Positions 1 to 9,860 of a stretch of DNA of 64,000 bases are shown in pieces. Position 1 is the stretch's first letter. Every line of letters starts with the position of its first letter. The stretch comes from Streptomyces meridianus (GTDB taxonomy: Bacteria > Actinomycetota > Actinomycetes > Streptomycetales > Streptomycetaceae). The position numbers and the translations under genes are program-made. Location: contig NZ_JAMQGM010000039.1 of the NCBI RefSeq assembly GCF_023703325.1, positions 62,001 to 126,000 on the forward strand, read 5' to 3'. The notes beneath the pieces were generated by a model, which saw only the letters and a list, made by a program, of their open reading frames with translations, searched no databases and was not told where the DNA came from.

Positions 1-1303
1 CGCGTCTGGTTGTCGTAGCCGGTGACCGACCAGAACCGGGCGGCGGGAATGTCCGGCGGGAGCACCAGGCGGTAGTGCTTGCCGCCGTCGAGGGGCCGGC
101 CCTCCTGGTCCGCGAACGCGAAGACGTACTGCGAGCCGACTCCGGTCAGTTGCGTGGCGAACGTCGGGCTGATGCCCACGGCCAGGTACCACCACCAGGA
201 CCGCATGTTCAGCTTCCGGGCGCCGCTGCTCGGACGGGGCTCGACGCCGCTGTCGGTGATGTCCGCGGGCGGGGTCATGAAGTCGTGGCCGGACGCGAGC
301 AGGCCGTTGACCCACTGGGAGGACGTGCCGTAGAAGTGCGCCCCCTCGGACGGGCGCGGGCAGCAGGCGAGGGTGCGGGCCGTGGCGTTCCCGATCGCGG
401 CCGCGTCGGTGAGGATCTTCCGCATCCTCGCGTCCGGCAGCGCCGGCCCTTGACGATCCCGACCGCGGCCAGCGGACCGGCGATCTCGGGATCGAGCGCC
501 TCCGCCGGCTGATCCTGGACCAGCTCGTTCGCGAGGTCGAAATACGTCTCGTCCGCGGGCGGAACCGTGTTCATGGGGAGCCCGGAGCCCTCGACGAAAC
601 GCGGCGGGTCGGCCTTGCGGAGCGCGGCGGTCCAGGTCTCCGCGGTCCACGGCAGCGGTGGGGCCGTGCCTCCGGTGACGATCTCCGCGACACTCGTTCC
701 GTACAGGCCCGGGACGTAGCGGTGGATGCGCATCCGCTCCCTGATGCGCTCGACCGCGGGCTTCGGGTCGCCTTCCTCCAGGAACGCCCGTCCGGCCAGG
801 ATGAGCCGCGTGGTGCGGACCCGGTGCGTGTAGAACCCGCCTTCGGGGAGCGGCCCGTCGTATCCGGGCGGGACGAAAAGGTAGGCGCCGCCGGTACCGC
901 GGTCGGGGCCGGGCATCCCGGGGTCGGCGACCCAGCGGAACCACATGTCATTGCAGAAGCTGAGCGTCAGGGGCGGCATCTCCACCACCACGGGCCCCTG
1001 GGTCAGGTCGAGGAACGTCACGAAGTAGACGGTGTCGGCGTTCCCGGTCAGCAGCACCGTCCTGGAATCCATGAACTCGGAGAAGACCAGCACGTCGTGG
1101 TCGTTGACCCCCGCTGCCAGGAAGCCCTTGCGGGCCGCCCACACGCTGACGCCGGAGTACGCGTCGAGGAACGCGCGGACGCCGTGCAGATGATCCAGGT
1201 GGTCGTAGAGGCGGCCGGCGGTCTCGTCGGTGGGAACGCCGAGGGGGAATTCCAGGGTGCCCAGGCGTGTCTCGACCCGCTCCGGAGTCGAGATCGACTC
1301 CAT
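1..1303 (-). pseudogene. DUF1254/DUF1214 domain protein, frame-disrupted and cut by the window edge
   Basis: The ATG at 1303 opens a frame reading MESISTPERVETRLGTLEF, a typical DUF1254 N-terminus, and the match runs through the conserved VGIVKG segment near 455. There the frame breaks. The family sequence resumes in another frame as LPDARMRKILTDAAAIGNAT and continues through FMTPPADIT, GARKLN and VTGYDNQT to base 1, where the gene leaves the window. Only eight bases separate the Gly of VKG from the codons for PD, so one or four bases are missing. The original frame runs on to a stop near 275. Family members are secreted or cytoplasmic proteins of unclear function, and no signal peptide is visible here. 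A sequencing error would explain it equally well. The family assignment is firm; the loss of function is an inference. Confidence 0.75.
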
Positions 1304-1770
1304 GACCTGTGGTGAGATCCGTGCGGCTCGCTGCAAGAATCGCTCCGTTCTCCTGGGCGGGTCGGTTCGCGGTTGGCGTCCTATCGACCATGAGCCGTCC
1401 CTGCCGCAGACCACCACTGCACTTAGGCCGTCGGAGGGCCTGCGCCTTGATCGACGGACTTGCCCCCGACCGGCGCGGTCAACGTGTCGGGGAATCCGGG
1501 CGAGCGTTGTGGTGCCGACGAGCCGACTGCTCGTGAACGCGTGGCAGGGCGGACGTCGAGCGGTTCCGGCAGTGGTCCCGCCCCACCCATCGATGCGCGG
1601 CAGCGACGGCCCGGGAGGACGTCCGCGAAACCTCGAGCACGAGTGCGGAGTGTTCCGTTCCGGCGGGCCGCGCTCGCCGGAGCCGGCCCTAGGGCATGGC
1701 CGCGCGGCCGACCCTCCCCGCCTCCCGGACGGCCGACGCCTCACCGTTGCAGGTCCACGACCCTCCGAGC
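1304..1770. other. Intergenic region, no gene seen
   Basis: The two flanking genes both lie on the minus strand, so this stretch should hold the promoter of the DUF1254 gene and the 3' end signals of the methyltransferase gene. The open frames across it lack family-like sequence and ribosome binding sites. I see no convincing hairpin terminator, tRNA or riboswitch. Confidence 0.5.
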
Positions 1771-2502
<732 letters not shown>

Positions 2503-2595
2503 TCACGCGCCCCCGCACGGGGGCCCCGGACCGAGCCGGACGCATCGTGGACACCACCTGGACAGGAGCCCGCCACTGGACCAGGCTTCACGCCC

Positions 2596-3432
2596 ATGAC
2601 CGATTCAGCACTCCGCTCCGCGCTGACCGCGCCCCTGACCGAAGCCCTCCACGGAGCGGCAGAGGAGACGGCCGCACTGCTGCGCCCCGGGGCCGACGTC
2701 ACCGCGCGGATCCCCGGCGCCGAGTGGAACGTCGGCGAGGCGGCGGCGCATCTGGCGCTGGCCAACGCGTTCATGGCGGCGCTGGCCCGGGGCGAGGAGC
2801 ACAGCTACGGGGACGGCACCCCGGGCGGCCTCGCCGCCGCCAACGAGGACTCCCTCAAGGCCTACCCGGAGCGCGACCCGGCGGTGCTGGCCGGCGAAAT
2901 CACCCGTCACACCAGGGCGTTCACCGAGGCCGCGGCGCAGCGGGCTCCCGGGGACCCCGTGCTGACCCCGATGGGGCCCATGGACATGCGCACCTTCGGC
3001 TCCTACCTGCTGACCCACATCATGGGACACGGCTACGACATCGCCGCCGCCCTCCGCCGTCCGCACATGGTCGACGGGAAGCGGGTCGAGCTGACCCTCC
3101 CGTTCTTCGCCAATGCCATGCCCCGGGTCGTCCACCCGTCGGCCGCGGGCCTCACCGCCCGGTACCGGATGAAGCTGTGGGGCGGTACGGGCTTCACCGT
3201 CGTCTTCACCGACGGAGTCCCCGACGTCCGCCTGCAGTCCGCCGGTGCGGGAGCGGATGCCGCCGGCACCGGACCTGTCGACTGCACGATCTCGGGCCAC
3301 CCCGTCGAATTCTTCCTGCTCGCCCTCGGCCGCCGCCGGATCCGGTCGGTCATGGGCCGCGGCAAGGTGTTCGCCTGGGGCCGCAAGCCGTGGCTCGCCG
3401 CGGGCTTCCCCGGCCTGTTCGTCGCGCCGTGA
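2596..3432 (+). CDS. Maleylpyruvate isomerase/DinB-like family protein, possibly mycothiol-dependent
   Basis: The 278-residue protein has the four-helix DinB/MDMPI N-terminal fold signature: IPGAEWNVGEAAAHL near 38 supplies the first metal-type histidine, and YLLTHIMGHGYDIAAALRRP near 138-157 supplies two more. A C-terminal domain follows from about 195 to 278. Actinobacterial relatives are mycothiol-dependent isomerases or unassigned metal enzymes, so a thiol-dependent reaction is an inference from the family. The ATG at 2596 was chosen because it starts directly before the conserved helix; longer versions run into non-conserved sequence. The stop overlaps the GTG of the SDR gene, so the two are translated together. 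Confidence 0.75.
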   Translation: MTDSALRSALTAPLTEALHGAAEETAALLRPGADVTARIPGAEWNVGEAAAHLALANAFMAALARGEEHSYGDGTPGGLAAANEDSLKAYPERDPAVLAGEITRHTRAFTEAAAQRAPGDPVLTPMGPMDMRTFGSYLLTHIMGHGYDIAAALRRPHMVDGKRVELTLPFFANAMPRVVHPSAAGLTARYRMKLWGGTGFTVVFTDGVPDVRLQSAGAGADAAGTGPVDCTISGHPVEFFLLALGRRRIRSVMGRGKVFAWGRKPWLAAGFPGLFVAP

Positions 3433-4220
3433 CCGCGCCCCGTCCCGGAACGCCTCCGTTCCCCGCCACCGGACGCCGGGTCCTGGTCAGCGGTGCCGCA
3501 CGCGGACTCGGGCGTGCCGTCGCCCACGCCTTCGCGGCCAACGGCGACCGGGTCGCCGTGCACTACGGCTCCCGCCGGGAGGAGGCCGAACGGACCCTCG
3601 CCGGGCTGCCCGGCACCGGTCACGTCCTGCTCGGTGCGGACCTGGCGGACCCCGGGCAGGCGGCGGCGCTGGCCCGGGATGCGGCGGAAGGCCTCGGCGG
3701 GCTCGATGTCCTGGTCAACAACGCGGCCGTCAACACCCCCCACCCGCCTGCCGGTACGGAGTCCGAGGATTGGGCGGCGGCCTGGCAGCTGCACGTCGAC
3801 GTCAATCTGCTGGGCACGGCCAATCTCAGCCACGCCGCTGCCCGGATCATGATCGACCGGGGCTCCGGCGGCCGGATCGTCAACATCGGTTCGCGCGGGG
3901 CCTTCCGTGGCGAGCCGGACCACCCGGCGTACGCGGCCACGAAGGCGGCCGTGCACGCACTCGGCCAGTCGCTGGCGGTCGCCCTCGCCCCGCACGGCAT
4001 CGCCGTCACCTCGGTGGCACCCGGCTTCATCGACACCGAACGCGTCGCCCACCGGCTGGCGGGGGAGCAGGGTGAGGCGATCCGTGCCCAGAGCCCGTTC
4101 GGCCGGGTCGCCGGGCCCGGGGAAATCGCCGACGCCGTGCTGTGGCTCGCCTCGCCGCAGGCCGAGTGGAGCTCGGGAGCCGTGCTGGACCTCAACGGGG
4201 CGTCCCACCTGCGGACGTGA
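3429..4220 (+). CDS. SDR-family NAD(P)-dependent oxidoreductase
   Basis: The 263-residue protein is a classical short-chain dehydrogenase. The cofactor glycine motif reads VSGAARGLGRAVA near residue 20, LDVLVNNAAVN lies near 97, the catalytic serine region is IVNIGSRG near 149, and the catalytic pair is YAATKAA near 165. The PGFIDTERV segment follows. It starts at GTG 3429, where GTGA overlaps the stop of the preceding gene, which points to translational coupling. The substrate is unknown. Length and motif order are normal and nothing is missing. It ends 48 bases before the convergent response-regulator gene. Confidence 0.9.
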   Translation: MTAPRPGTPPFPATGRRVLVSGAARGLGRAVAHAFAANGDRVAVHYGSRREEAERTLAGLPGTGHVLLGADLADPGQAAALARDAAEGLGGLDVLVNNAAVNTPHPPAGTESEDWAAAWQLHVDVNLLGTANLSHAAARIMIDRGSGGRIVNIGSRGAFRGEPDHPAYAATKAAVHALGQSLAVALAPHGIAVTSVAPGFIDTERVAHRLAGEQGEAIRAQSPFGRVAGPGEIADAVLWLASPQAEWSSGAVLDLNGASHLRT

Positions 4221-4267
4221 TGTCCCGCCGGAGGTTCCCGTGCTCCGGAGCGGGCGGAGCGGCACGC

Positions 4268-4873
4268 TCAGAGCCAGCCCTGGCGGCGTGCCGCACGTAC
4301 CGCCTCCATGCGGTTGCGGCTGCCCGTCTTTCCGATGGCGGACGACAGGTAGTTGCGGACGGTGTTCGGGGACAGGTGGAGCTCGGCGGCGATGTCCGCC
4401 ACCGTCCCGCCGTCCGTGGCGGCCGTCAGCACCTCGCACTCCCGCCCGGTCAGCGGATTCGGGCCGGCGCCGAGGGCGGCGGCCGCCAGCGCCGGGTCGA
4501 TCACCGACTCGCCGTCCAGCACGCGCCGGACGGCGACGGCCAGTTCCTCCACCGGACCGTCCTTGACCAGGAATCCCGCCGCACCCGCCTCCATCGCCCG
4601 CCGCAGGTACCCGGGCCGCCCGAAGGTGGTGAGGATCAGGACCCTGCAGCCGGGCACTTCCTCGCGCAGCCTCGCCGCGGCGTCCAGCCCGCTGAGGCCG
4701 GGCAGTTCGATGTCGAGGAGGGCGACGTCGGGCCGGGTCTCCCGCGCGGCGGGTACGATCCCGTCCCCTCTCTCGACCTGGGCGACCACGTCGATGTCCT
4801 CCTCCAGCCCCAGCAGCAGGGCGAGGGCCCCCCGCATCATGCGCTGGTCCTCGGCCAGTAGGACCCGGATCAC
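4268..4873 (-). CDS. NarL/LuxR-family response regulator (DesR-like)
   Basis: The 201-residue protein has an N-terminal receiver domain: acidic residues in LLAEDQRMM near 8-13, the phospho-accepting aspartate in VALLDIELPG near 54, and the conserved lysine in FLVKDGP near 103. The C-terminal LuxR helix-turn-helix begins at NPLTGRECEVL and contains VADIAAELHLSPNTVRNYLS. It is the last gene of an operon; its GTG start at 4873 overlaps the stop of the kinase gene (GTGA). It presumably controls the adjoining ABC exporter genes, as such pairs commonly do, but no operator was identified. Confidence 0.92.
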   Translation of the reverse strand: MIRVLLAEDQRMMRGALALLLGLEEDIDVVAQVERGDGIVPAARETRPDVALLDIELPGLSGLDAAARLREEVPGCRVLILTTFGRPGYLRRAMEAGAAGFLVKDGPVEELAVAVRRVLDGESVIDPALAAAALGAGPNPLTGRECEVLTAATDGGTVADIAAELHLSPNTVRNYLSSAIGKTGSRNRMEAVRAARRQGWL

Positions 4874-6030
4874 CGAAGGCCGCCCTCCCTCTCGTACTCC
4901 GCGCCGGCAGGCAGGCCCGCCGTCACACGGAAGCCGCCACCCGCGCGGGGGCCCGCGTCCAGGAACCCGCCCGCGTCCGCCATCCGTTCGGCCAGCCCGG
5001 TCAACCCGGTGCCGGCAGTGTGCCGTTCGCCGGCGCCGCCCCGCCCGTCGTCCGTGATCTCCAGCAGGACCTCGTGCGACGAACCGCGGACCTCGATCTC
5101 GCAGCGGTCCGCTCCGCTGTGCCGCACGGTGTTGGTGACCCCCTCCCGCACGACCCAGCCGAGCAGCGCCTCGGTCCGTGGCTCCAGCGGAGGGCCCGAC
5201 TGCCGTACCACCGCCTCGATGCCGCAGGCGCCGAGGGCGGAGCGGGCACGGTCCAGTTCCGTGTCCAGACTGCCCGCACGGTACCCGGTGACCGCATCCC
5301 GGACCTCGATGAGGGCCCGCCGGCCCACCGATTCGATGTCGGCGGCCTGCGCGAGCGCGGCCCCCAGGTCCCGGGAGGCCAGCCGCCGCACCGCCTCGGC
5401 CTTCACCACCACGACCGACAGCGTGTGGCCCAGCAGGTCGTGCAGATCCCGGGAGAAGCGCAGCCGTTCCCGTTCCACGGCGCTGCGCGCCAACTCCTGC
5501 CTGGTCCCGTCCAGTTCGCGGACGGTGTCGGCGAGCCGGACGAGGGCCGAGGCCATGAGCCCGGACATGAGGGTGCCGTAGCCGATCGTCATGGTGTACG
5601 TGATGCCCTCGCCGCCCGCCCAGCCGACGGCCCCGGCGAACACGCTCAGCGGGATCAGCACCGGGAACAGCACCCGCCCCCGCAGCACGGTGCCGCAGGC
5701 GAGGGCGAACAACGGCAGGAACAGCAGCCACGAGTCGCCGTATCCGGCGGCGAGGGTGCAGGTGACGGCGCCCTGGGCGGCCAGCAGCCACCAGGTGGAA
5801 CGGCTCTTCCTCCGCCGGGGGCACCAGGCGCGCGACACCACCGCGATGTAGAGGGTGTTGAAGAGCAGCAGGCCTGCCCCGCCGATCCACGGGTCGGGGG
5901 TCTCGCCCCGGAGGAGGTTGGCGAAGGATCCCGCGCCCAGCAGCAGCCAGGGCAGGAAGGCGAAGCCCCTCGGTGGTCCGGGGCGGTCGGACGCGTCGGC
6001 CGGGGGCGGCGCCGTCGCTGCGTCGGCCAT
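4870..6030 (-). CDS. Two-component sensor histidine kinase (HisKA_3, DesK-like)
   Basis: The 386-residue membrane kinase has about five hydrophobic segments in its first 160 residues. The dimerisation/phosphoacceptor helix holds the HisKA_3 motif SRDLHDLLGHTL near 190, with the phosphorylated histidine in DLHD. The C-terminal HATPase domain shows VREGVTNTVRHS (N box) and ITDDGRGG (G1 box). There is no large extracellular sensor domain, so it probably senses membrane state or a ligand within the membrane, as DesK relatives do. It lies three bases downstream of the permease gene and overlaps the regulator gene. Confidence 0.92.
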   Translation of the reverse strand: MADAATAPPPADASDRPGPPRGFAFLPWLLLGAGSFANLLRGETPDPWIGGAGLLLFNTLYIAVVSRAWCPRRRKSRSTWWLLAAQGAVTCTLAAGYGDSWLLFLPLFALACGTVLRGRVLFPVLIPLSVFAGAVGWAGGEGITYTMTIGYGTLMSGLMASALVRLADTVRELDGTRQELARSAVERERLRFSRDLHDLLGHTLSVVVVKAEAVRRLASRDLGAALAQAADIESVGRRALIEVRDAVTGYRAGSLDTELDRARSALGACGIEAVVRQSGPPLEPRTEALLGWVVREGVTNTVRHSGADRCEIEVRGSSHEVLLEITDDGRGGAGERHTAGTGLTGLAERMADAGGFLDAGPRAGGGFRVTAGLPAGAEYEREGGLR

Positions 6031-6033
6031 GGG

Positions 6034-6753
6034 TCAGACCCTTCGTGCCGAACGGCGGTAGGCGTGCACCGCGTAGCCGCCGAAGAGGAGGAGCCAGCCG
6101 GCGAGCACGCTCACCGTCCCGGCCGTGGGATGCGATCCGCGGGTGACGCTCAGTCCCAGTTCGGCGAAGCTGTGAGCGGGTGTCCACTGCGCGATGCCCC
6201 CGAGCCAGTCCGGGAGGAGCGTGGACGGGAACCACAGCCCTCCGATGATGGACAGCAGCAGGGTGCAGCCCATGTTCACCAGGCCCGTGGTCTGGGCGGA
6301 CAGGTGGTAGCCGTTGCCGAGCCCGAGCAGGGTGAACGGCGCGGTACCGATCCAGAGCAGGAAGGCGAGCGCACCCCACTGCCAGGCGTGCAGCGAAACC
6401 CCGTTGACGAGTGCCCCCGCCGCCAGCACGACGACGATCGCCGGGAGGACGACCACCGAGGCCGTCAGCGCCCGCCCGGCGACGATCTCGACCGGACGCA
6501 GCGGTGTCACGCGCAACTGCCGCAGCCAGCCGAGGGTCTTGTCCTCGGCGAGGACCGTCCCCTGGCTCAGCGCCGACCCCAGCGCCCCGTAGGCGGCCAT
6601 GCCGACCATCGCCGTCGCCGCCCAGTCCCCGTCGGCGCCGCCTCCCAGGCGGGTGAACAGCAGGTACATCAGGACCGGCATGCCGACCCCGAAGATGACG
6701 AAGGCGGGTTCGCGCAGCGTCCGCCGCACCTCCAGCCAGGCGTAGCGGATCAT
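6034..6753 (-). CDS. ABC-2 type transporter permease
   Basis: The 239-residue protein has six predicted membrane segments, the first near residues 15-33 and the last near 212-230. It carries the typical ABC-2 features LRQLRVTPL after the second helix and GLWFPSTLLPDWL before the last. It is the membrane half of an exporter whose ATPase is encoded immediately upstream; the ATGA overlap at 6750-6753 couples their translation. The exported substrate is unknown; such ATPase, permease, kinase and regulator operons often export lipids, peptides or drugs. Length is normal for the family. Confidence 0.9.
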   Translation of the reverse strand: MIRYAWLEVRRTLREPAFVIFGVGMPVLMYLLFTRLGGGADGDWAATAMVGMAAYGALGSALSQGTVLAEDKTLGWLRQLRVTPLRPVEIVAGRALTASVVVLPAIVVVLAAGALVNGVSLHAWQWGALAFLLWIGTAPFTLLGLGNGYHLSAQTTGLVNMGCTLLLSIIGGLWFPSTLLPDWLGGIAQWTPAHSFAELGLSVTRGSHPTAGTVSVLAGWLLLFGGYAVHAYRRSARRV

Positions 6754-7670
6754 CGGGTCGCTCCTTCGGGACGGGGCGCGGCGGTCAGGGCGAGGAAGGC
6801 GTCCTCCAGGCTGGCCGCGGTCACTTCCAGCCGGCGCAGGGCGCCCAGCCGGGCCAGCGCGACGACGGTGGCGTCCGAATCGGTGGTGCGGAGGAACGCC
6901 CGGTCCCGGCGCACCTCCACGGACAGCACACCGGGCAGGTCCCGCAGCCATGCGGTGCCGGACCCGGCGAGGTCGAACGAGACCAGATTGCCGCCCACCG
7001 CCCGCTTGACCTCCTCGCCGCTGCCGTCGGCGACGATCCGGCCGCGGTCGATGACGACGACCCGGTCGGCATTGCCGTCCGCCTCCTCCAGGTAGTGGGT
7101 GGAGAAAAGGACGGTGTTCCCGCGCTGCGCGTAGCGGTTCATGGAGGTCCAGAACGACCGCCGGGCCTCGACGTCCAGAGCGGCCGTCGGCTCGTCCAGG
7201 ACGACCAGCTCCGGATTGCCGGCCAGCGCGAGGGCGAACCGCACCCGCTGGGTTTGGCCTCCGGACAGGCGGTCGGCACGCCGGTCGGCCACGTCGTCCA
7301 GGCCCGCCAGCTCCAGGGTCTCCCGCACGGGGAGCGGCCGCGGGTAGCTGTGGGCGACGAAGGTGACCAACTCCCGCACGGTGACGCGGGGGATGAGCCG
7401 TCCCTCCTGGAGCATCGCGCCCACCCGGCCCGCACCGACGGCGCGCCGGGGAGGGCCGCCGAACAGGCGGACGTCGCCCGCTTCCGGTTCCTCGAGCCCG
7501 AGCAGGAGTCCGATGGACGTCGTCTTGCCGGCCCCGTTGCGGCCCAGGAGCGCCACGGTCTCGCCGCGGGCGATCGACATGTCGATTCCGTCCACGGCGC
7601 GCACCGTGCCGTAGGTTCTGACCGCCCCCGTCACGGACACCGCCCGGGGTGTGCCCTCTGTCATCGTCAT
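6750..7670 (-). CDS. ABC transporter ATP-binding protein (drug/antibiotic exporter type)
   Basis: The 306-residue ATPase has Walker A as GRNGAGKT near 43, the signature LSGGQTQRV near 138, Walker B as LVVLDEPTAALD near 158, and the switch histidine in FSTHYLEEAD near 193. A C-terminal extension of about 90 residues follows, as in the CcmA/DrrA exporter class. It is the first gene of a four-gene minus-strand operon (ATPase, permease, kinase, regulator) with stop/start overlaps or gaps of only a few bases. The promoter must lie above 7670; no clear operator was found there. Confidence 0.92.
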   Translation of the reverse strand: MTMTEGTPRAVSVTGAVRTYGTVRAVDGIDMSIARGETVALLGRNGAGKTTSIGLLLGLEEPEAGDVRLFGGPPRRAVGAGRVGAMLQEGRLIPRVTVRELVTFVAHSYPRPLPVRETLELAGLDDVADRRADRLSGGQTQRVRFALALAGNPELVVLDEPTAALDVEARRSFWTSMNRYAQRGNTVLFSTHYLEEADGNADRVVVIDRGRIVADGSGEEVKRAVGGNLVSFDLAGSGTAWLRDLPGVLSVEVRRDRAFLRTTDSDATVVALARLGALRRLEVTAASLEDAFLALTAAPRPEGATR

Positions 7671-7866
7671 GGCACCGACGGTACGGGCTGCGCGGCTGTC
7701 CGGGCAGGGCCCGATGTCCGTGGTCGGGCAGTACGGATGTCACGGTTGCGGCAACGCCGGCCGTGGCGGGCGGTGTCCCACGGCGTCGGCATGTCCCAGG
7801 AGCGGCCGCACACGCCAACGGCCGCCGCGTTACGGGACGCGACGGCCGACGTGAGGCATCCGGTTG

Positions 7867-8022
7867 TCAGGATGCTTCGTTGTTGGGGCGCCGGTGACGG
7901 CCCCGGCCTGCGGTCGCCGATTCCTCGCGGGAGGCGGTGCCGCGGTGCCTGCCGGGACCGGAGGAATCGGCGGACACCTCTCGGGGGTGCGCCTCTGCCG
8001 TGCTGTTCGTGGCTTCGGACAT
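7867..8022 (-). CDS. Possible small protein with two GRHR motifs
   Basis: A 51-codon frame starts with ATG at 8022, preceded at suitable distance by GGAG. It encodes a hydrophilic peptide whose middle reads GPGRHRG and whose end reads GRGRHRRP. Third codon positions are mostly G or C, as in real genes here. A plausible promoter lies upstream: TAGGCT at 8142-8137 and TTGGCC at 8167-8162, 19 bases apart. There is no membrane segment or signal peptide, and I do not recognise the family with confidence. Much of the rest of the 7671-8204 gap holds nothing I can name. Confidence 0.4.
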   Translation of the reverse strand: MSEATNSTAEAHPREVSADSSGPGRHRGTASREESATAGRGRHRRPNNEAS

Positions 8023-8204
8023 CAGTTGAGTCACTCCGTCGATTTCGCTTGCTGCTGTGCGCGTTGGGCCGGACGCCGGTGGCACCGGGACATCACCGCA
8101 GGTGGCCGGGGCCTTTCGGTGGCCGGAACAGCACGAAGCCTAATCGGGGGCGCCGACAGTCGGCCAACGGAATGCGGCCCCCGGCATTCCGGGACGGCCG
8201 ACGC

Positions 8205-9617
8205 TCAGGAGGCCCGGCGGACCGGGATCAGAGCCCTCTGCAGGGGGACGGGTCCGGTGGCCGGACCCGGAAGCGGGAGGGGCGAACCGGGCCCGGGATC
8301 CGAGGGGCCGGGCCCCGTCTCCACCCCCGTCGGCCGGTCGGCGGGAGCGGTGCCGGTGATTGGCGTGGTTCCGGCGGCCGGTGCGCTTCGGGGGGTCGTT
8401 GCGGACTCCGGAGCCGTTCCGCTCCCGGGCCCGGCTGCCGGTTCCGGCTCCGGGCCGGTGACGGTTGCGTCGGCACTCGCGTTCGCCTCCGACGGGCCGG
8501 TGCCGGGCCCCGGAACCGGGCGGCGGGACCGTTCGTCGGATCCCTCCGGCTCGTGCTGCGACGGCATCATCACGGGCAGGGCCGGGGTCGTGGTGCGGGC
8601 CAGCCCGCAGGGCACCTGGAACGTGGCGTACGGCAGGTGCAACTCGCCCTCCCGTGTCCACAGTCCGGCGCCGGTCAGCCAGCCGTCCGGCGCCGGGAAC
8701 TGGCGCAGCCGCCGGTCGCAGGGCCGCCACACGCCCACCCAGCTGCCGCGGGCGCCGTCGATCCGCAGCGCGACCGCGCACTGCTCGGGCAGCAGTGCCT
8801 GTCCGGGCTGCAGGGCGAACGGGGTCACCGCCGCGTCCGGCAGCCGCAGGCACTCCGGGAAGCGGACCGGACGGCTGCTGCCGAGCACACCCCAGCCCAT
8901 CCGGTCGTGCCCGGGGGCGTCGGAGCGCACGATCAGCAGGCCGCTGTCCGGGTCGGCCATCAGCAGCCGGTCGTTGCTCTTCTCGGTGAGCTGGAGCAGC
9001 GGTGTCACCAGCCCACCGCGCCGCAGGTCGACCACGACCGACTTCGTACGGCCGTCGAGTTCCTGGTCCACGGCGAGCAGATCGCCGGTGCGGTCGAGCC
9101 GGACGCCCCCGGAACAGCGCCCCGGCAGCCGGGTGATCCGCCGCGGGCCGCCGGAGTCCGTACCGCCGGAGGCGAGCGGTGCCACGAACCGCGGGTCGTG
9201 CACCAGCCACAGCTCCGTCGACGTCTCGCCGGGCGCCAGGCCGTACACCCGGGGGTCGTCCGCCGCCTGCGGGACGAGCGTGAACTCCGAACACCCGACG
9301 CCGCCGAGAGCGACCTCGCCCGTGCCGTCCCCCGAGGGGTACAGCAGCGCGAAGACGAACTGCTCACCCGCGCGGCGGCGGATCAGCACCCGCCCGTCGG
9401 ACAGCGGGAGTACGGCGCAGTCCTCGTCCTCGGGCTGGTTGACCGGCAGCGGGACGGCGTACGGCTCCGGGCCGGCGAGCGTCCAGCGCTCCGGGTACCA
9501 GCACCCTTCGCCGCCCGGGACCAGGCGGGCCGCGTAGGAACCGTCCGCACCGATCGTGAGCGCGGTCCGGACCGTCCCGCCGCTGCTCGCGGCGGCTTCG
9601 ATGGCACAAGCAGTCAT
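8205..9617 (-). CDS. Unknown protein: beta-rich domain with long Pro/Gly/Ala/Thr tail
   Basis: The 470-residue protein starts at ATG 9617 behind a strong GGGAGGTGA site. Residues 1 to about 345 are rich in beta strands with recurring LLxxD and WLVHD-type turns, suggesting a beta-propeller-like domain. From about 350 onward the sequence becomes low complexity, dominated by Pro, Gly, Ala, Thr and Ser (for example GPGTGPSEANA). There is no N-terminal signal peptide, so it is probably cytoplasmic. It is divergent from the Nif3-like gene, with about 240 bases between starts. I cannot assign a function; it resembles uncharacterised Streptomyces proteins only in general style. Confidence 0.7.
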   Translation of the reverse strand: MTACAIEAAASSGGTVRTALTIGADGSYAARLVPGGEGCWYPERWTLAGPEPYAVPLPVNQPEDEDCAVLPLSDGRVLIRRRAGEQFVFALLYPSGDGTGEVALGGVGCSEFTLVPQAADDPRVYGLAPGETSTELWLVHDPRFVAPLASGGTDSGGPRRITRLPGRCSGGVRLDRTGDLLAVDQELDGRTKSVVVDLRRGGLVTPLLQLTEKSNDRLLMADPDSGLLIVRSDAPGHDRMGWGVLGSSRPVRFPECLRLPDAAVTPFALQPGQALLPEQCAVALRIDGARGSWVGVWRPCDRRLRQFPAPDGWLTGAGLWTREGELHLPYATFQVPCGLARTTTPALPVMMPSQHEPEGSDERSRRPVPGPGTGPSEANASADATVTGPEPEPAAGPGSGTAPESATTPRSAPAAGTTPITGTAPADRPTGVETGPGPSDPGPGSPLPLPGPATGPVPLQRALIPVRRAS

Positions 9618-9860
9618 CCGTGCGTCACCTCCCGGAAACCGAACGTAGTTAATCGCAGATCACGCGCACCAGTGCGACCGGGGTTCCCTTCACACATAAG
9701 GGTGTCTGCCGCTCGATTCGGCTGAACTCGGGGCGGTGAGTGTGCTTTGCCCGGTGTTCTCCCGACCCTCCACCGCGCGCGGCCGCCGCACCCGGCCGCA
9801 GCGGCCGGCGGCCGACCGCGGCAGAGCTGACCGACCCGTCCGGCAGGTAACCTCTGACCC

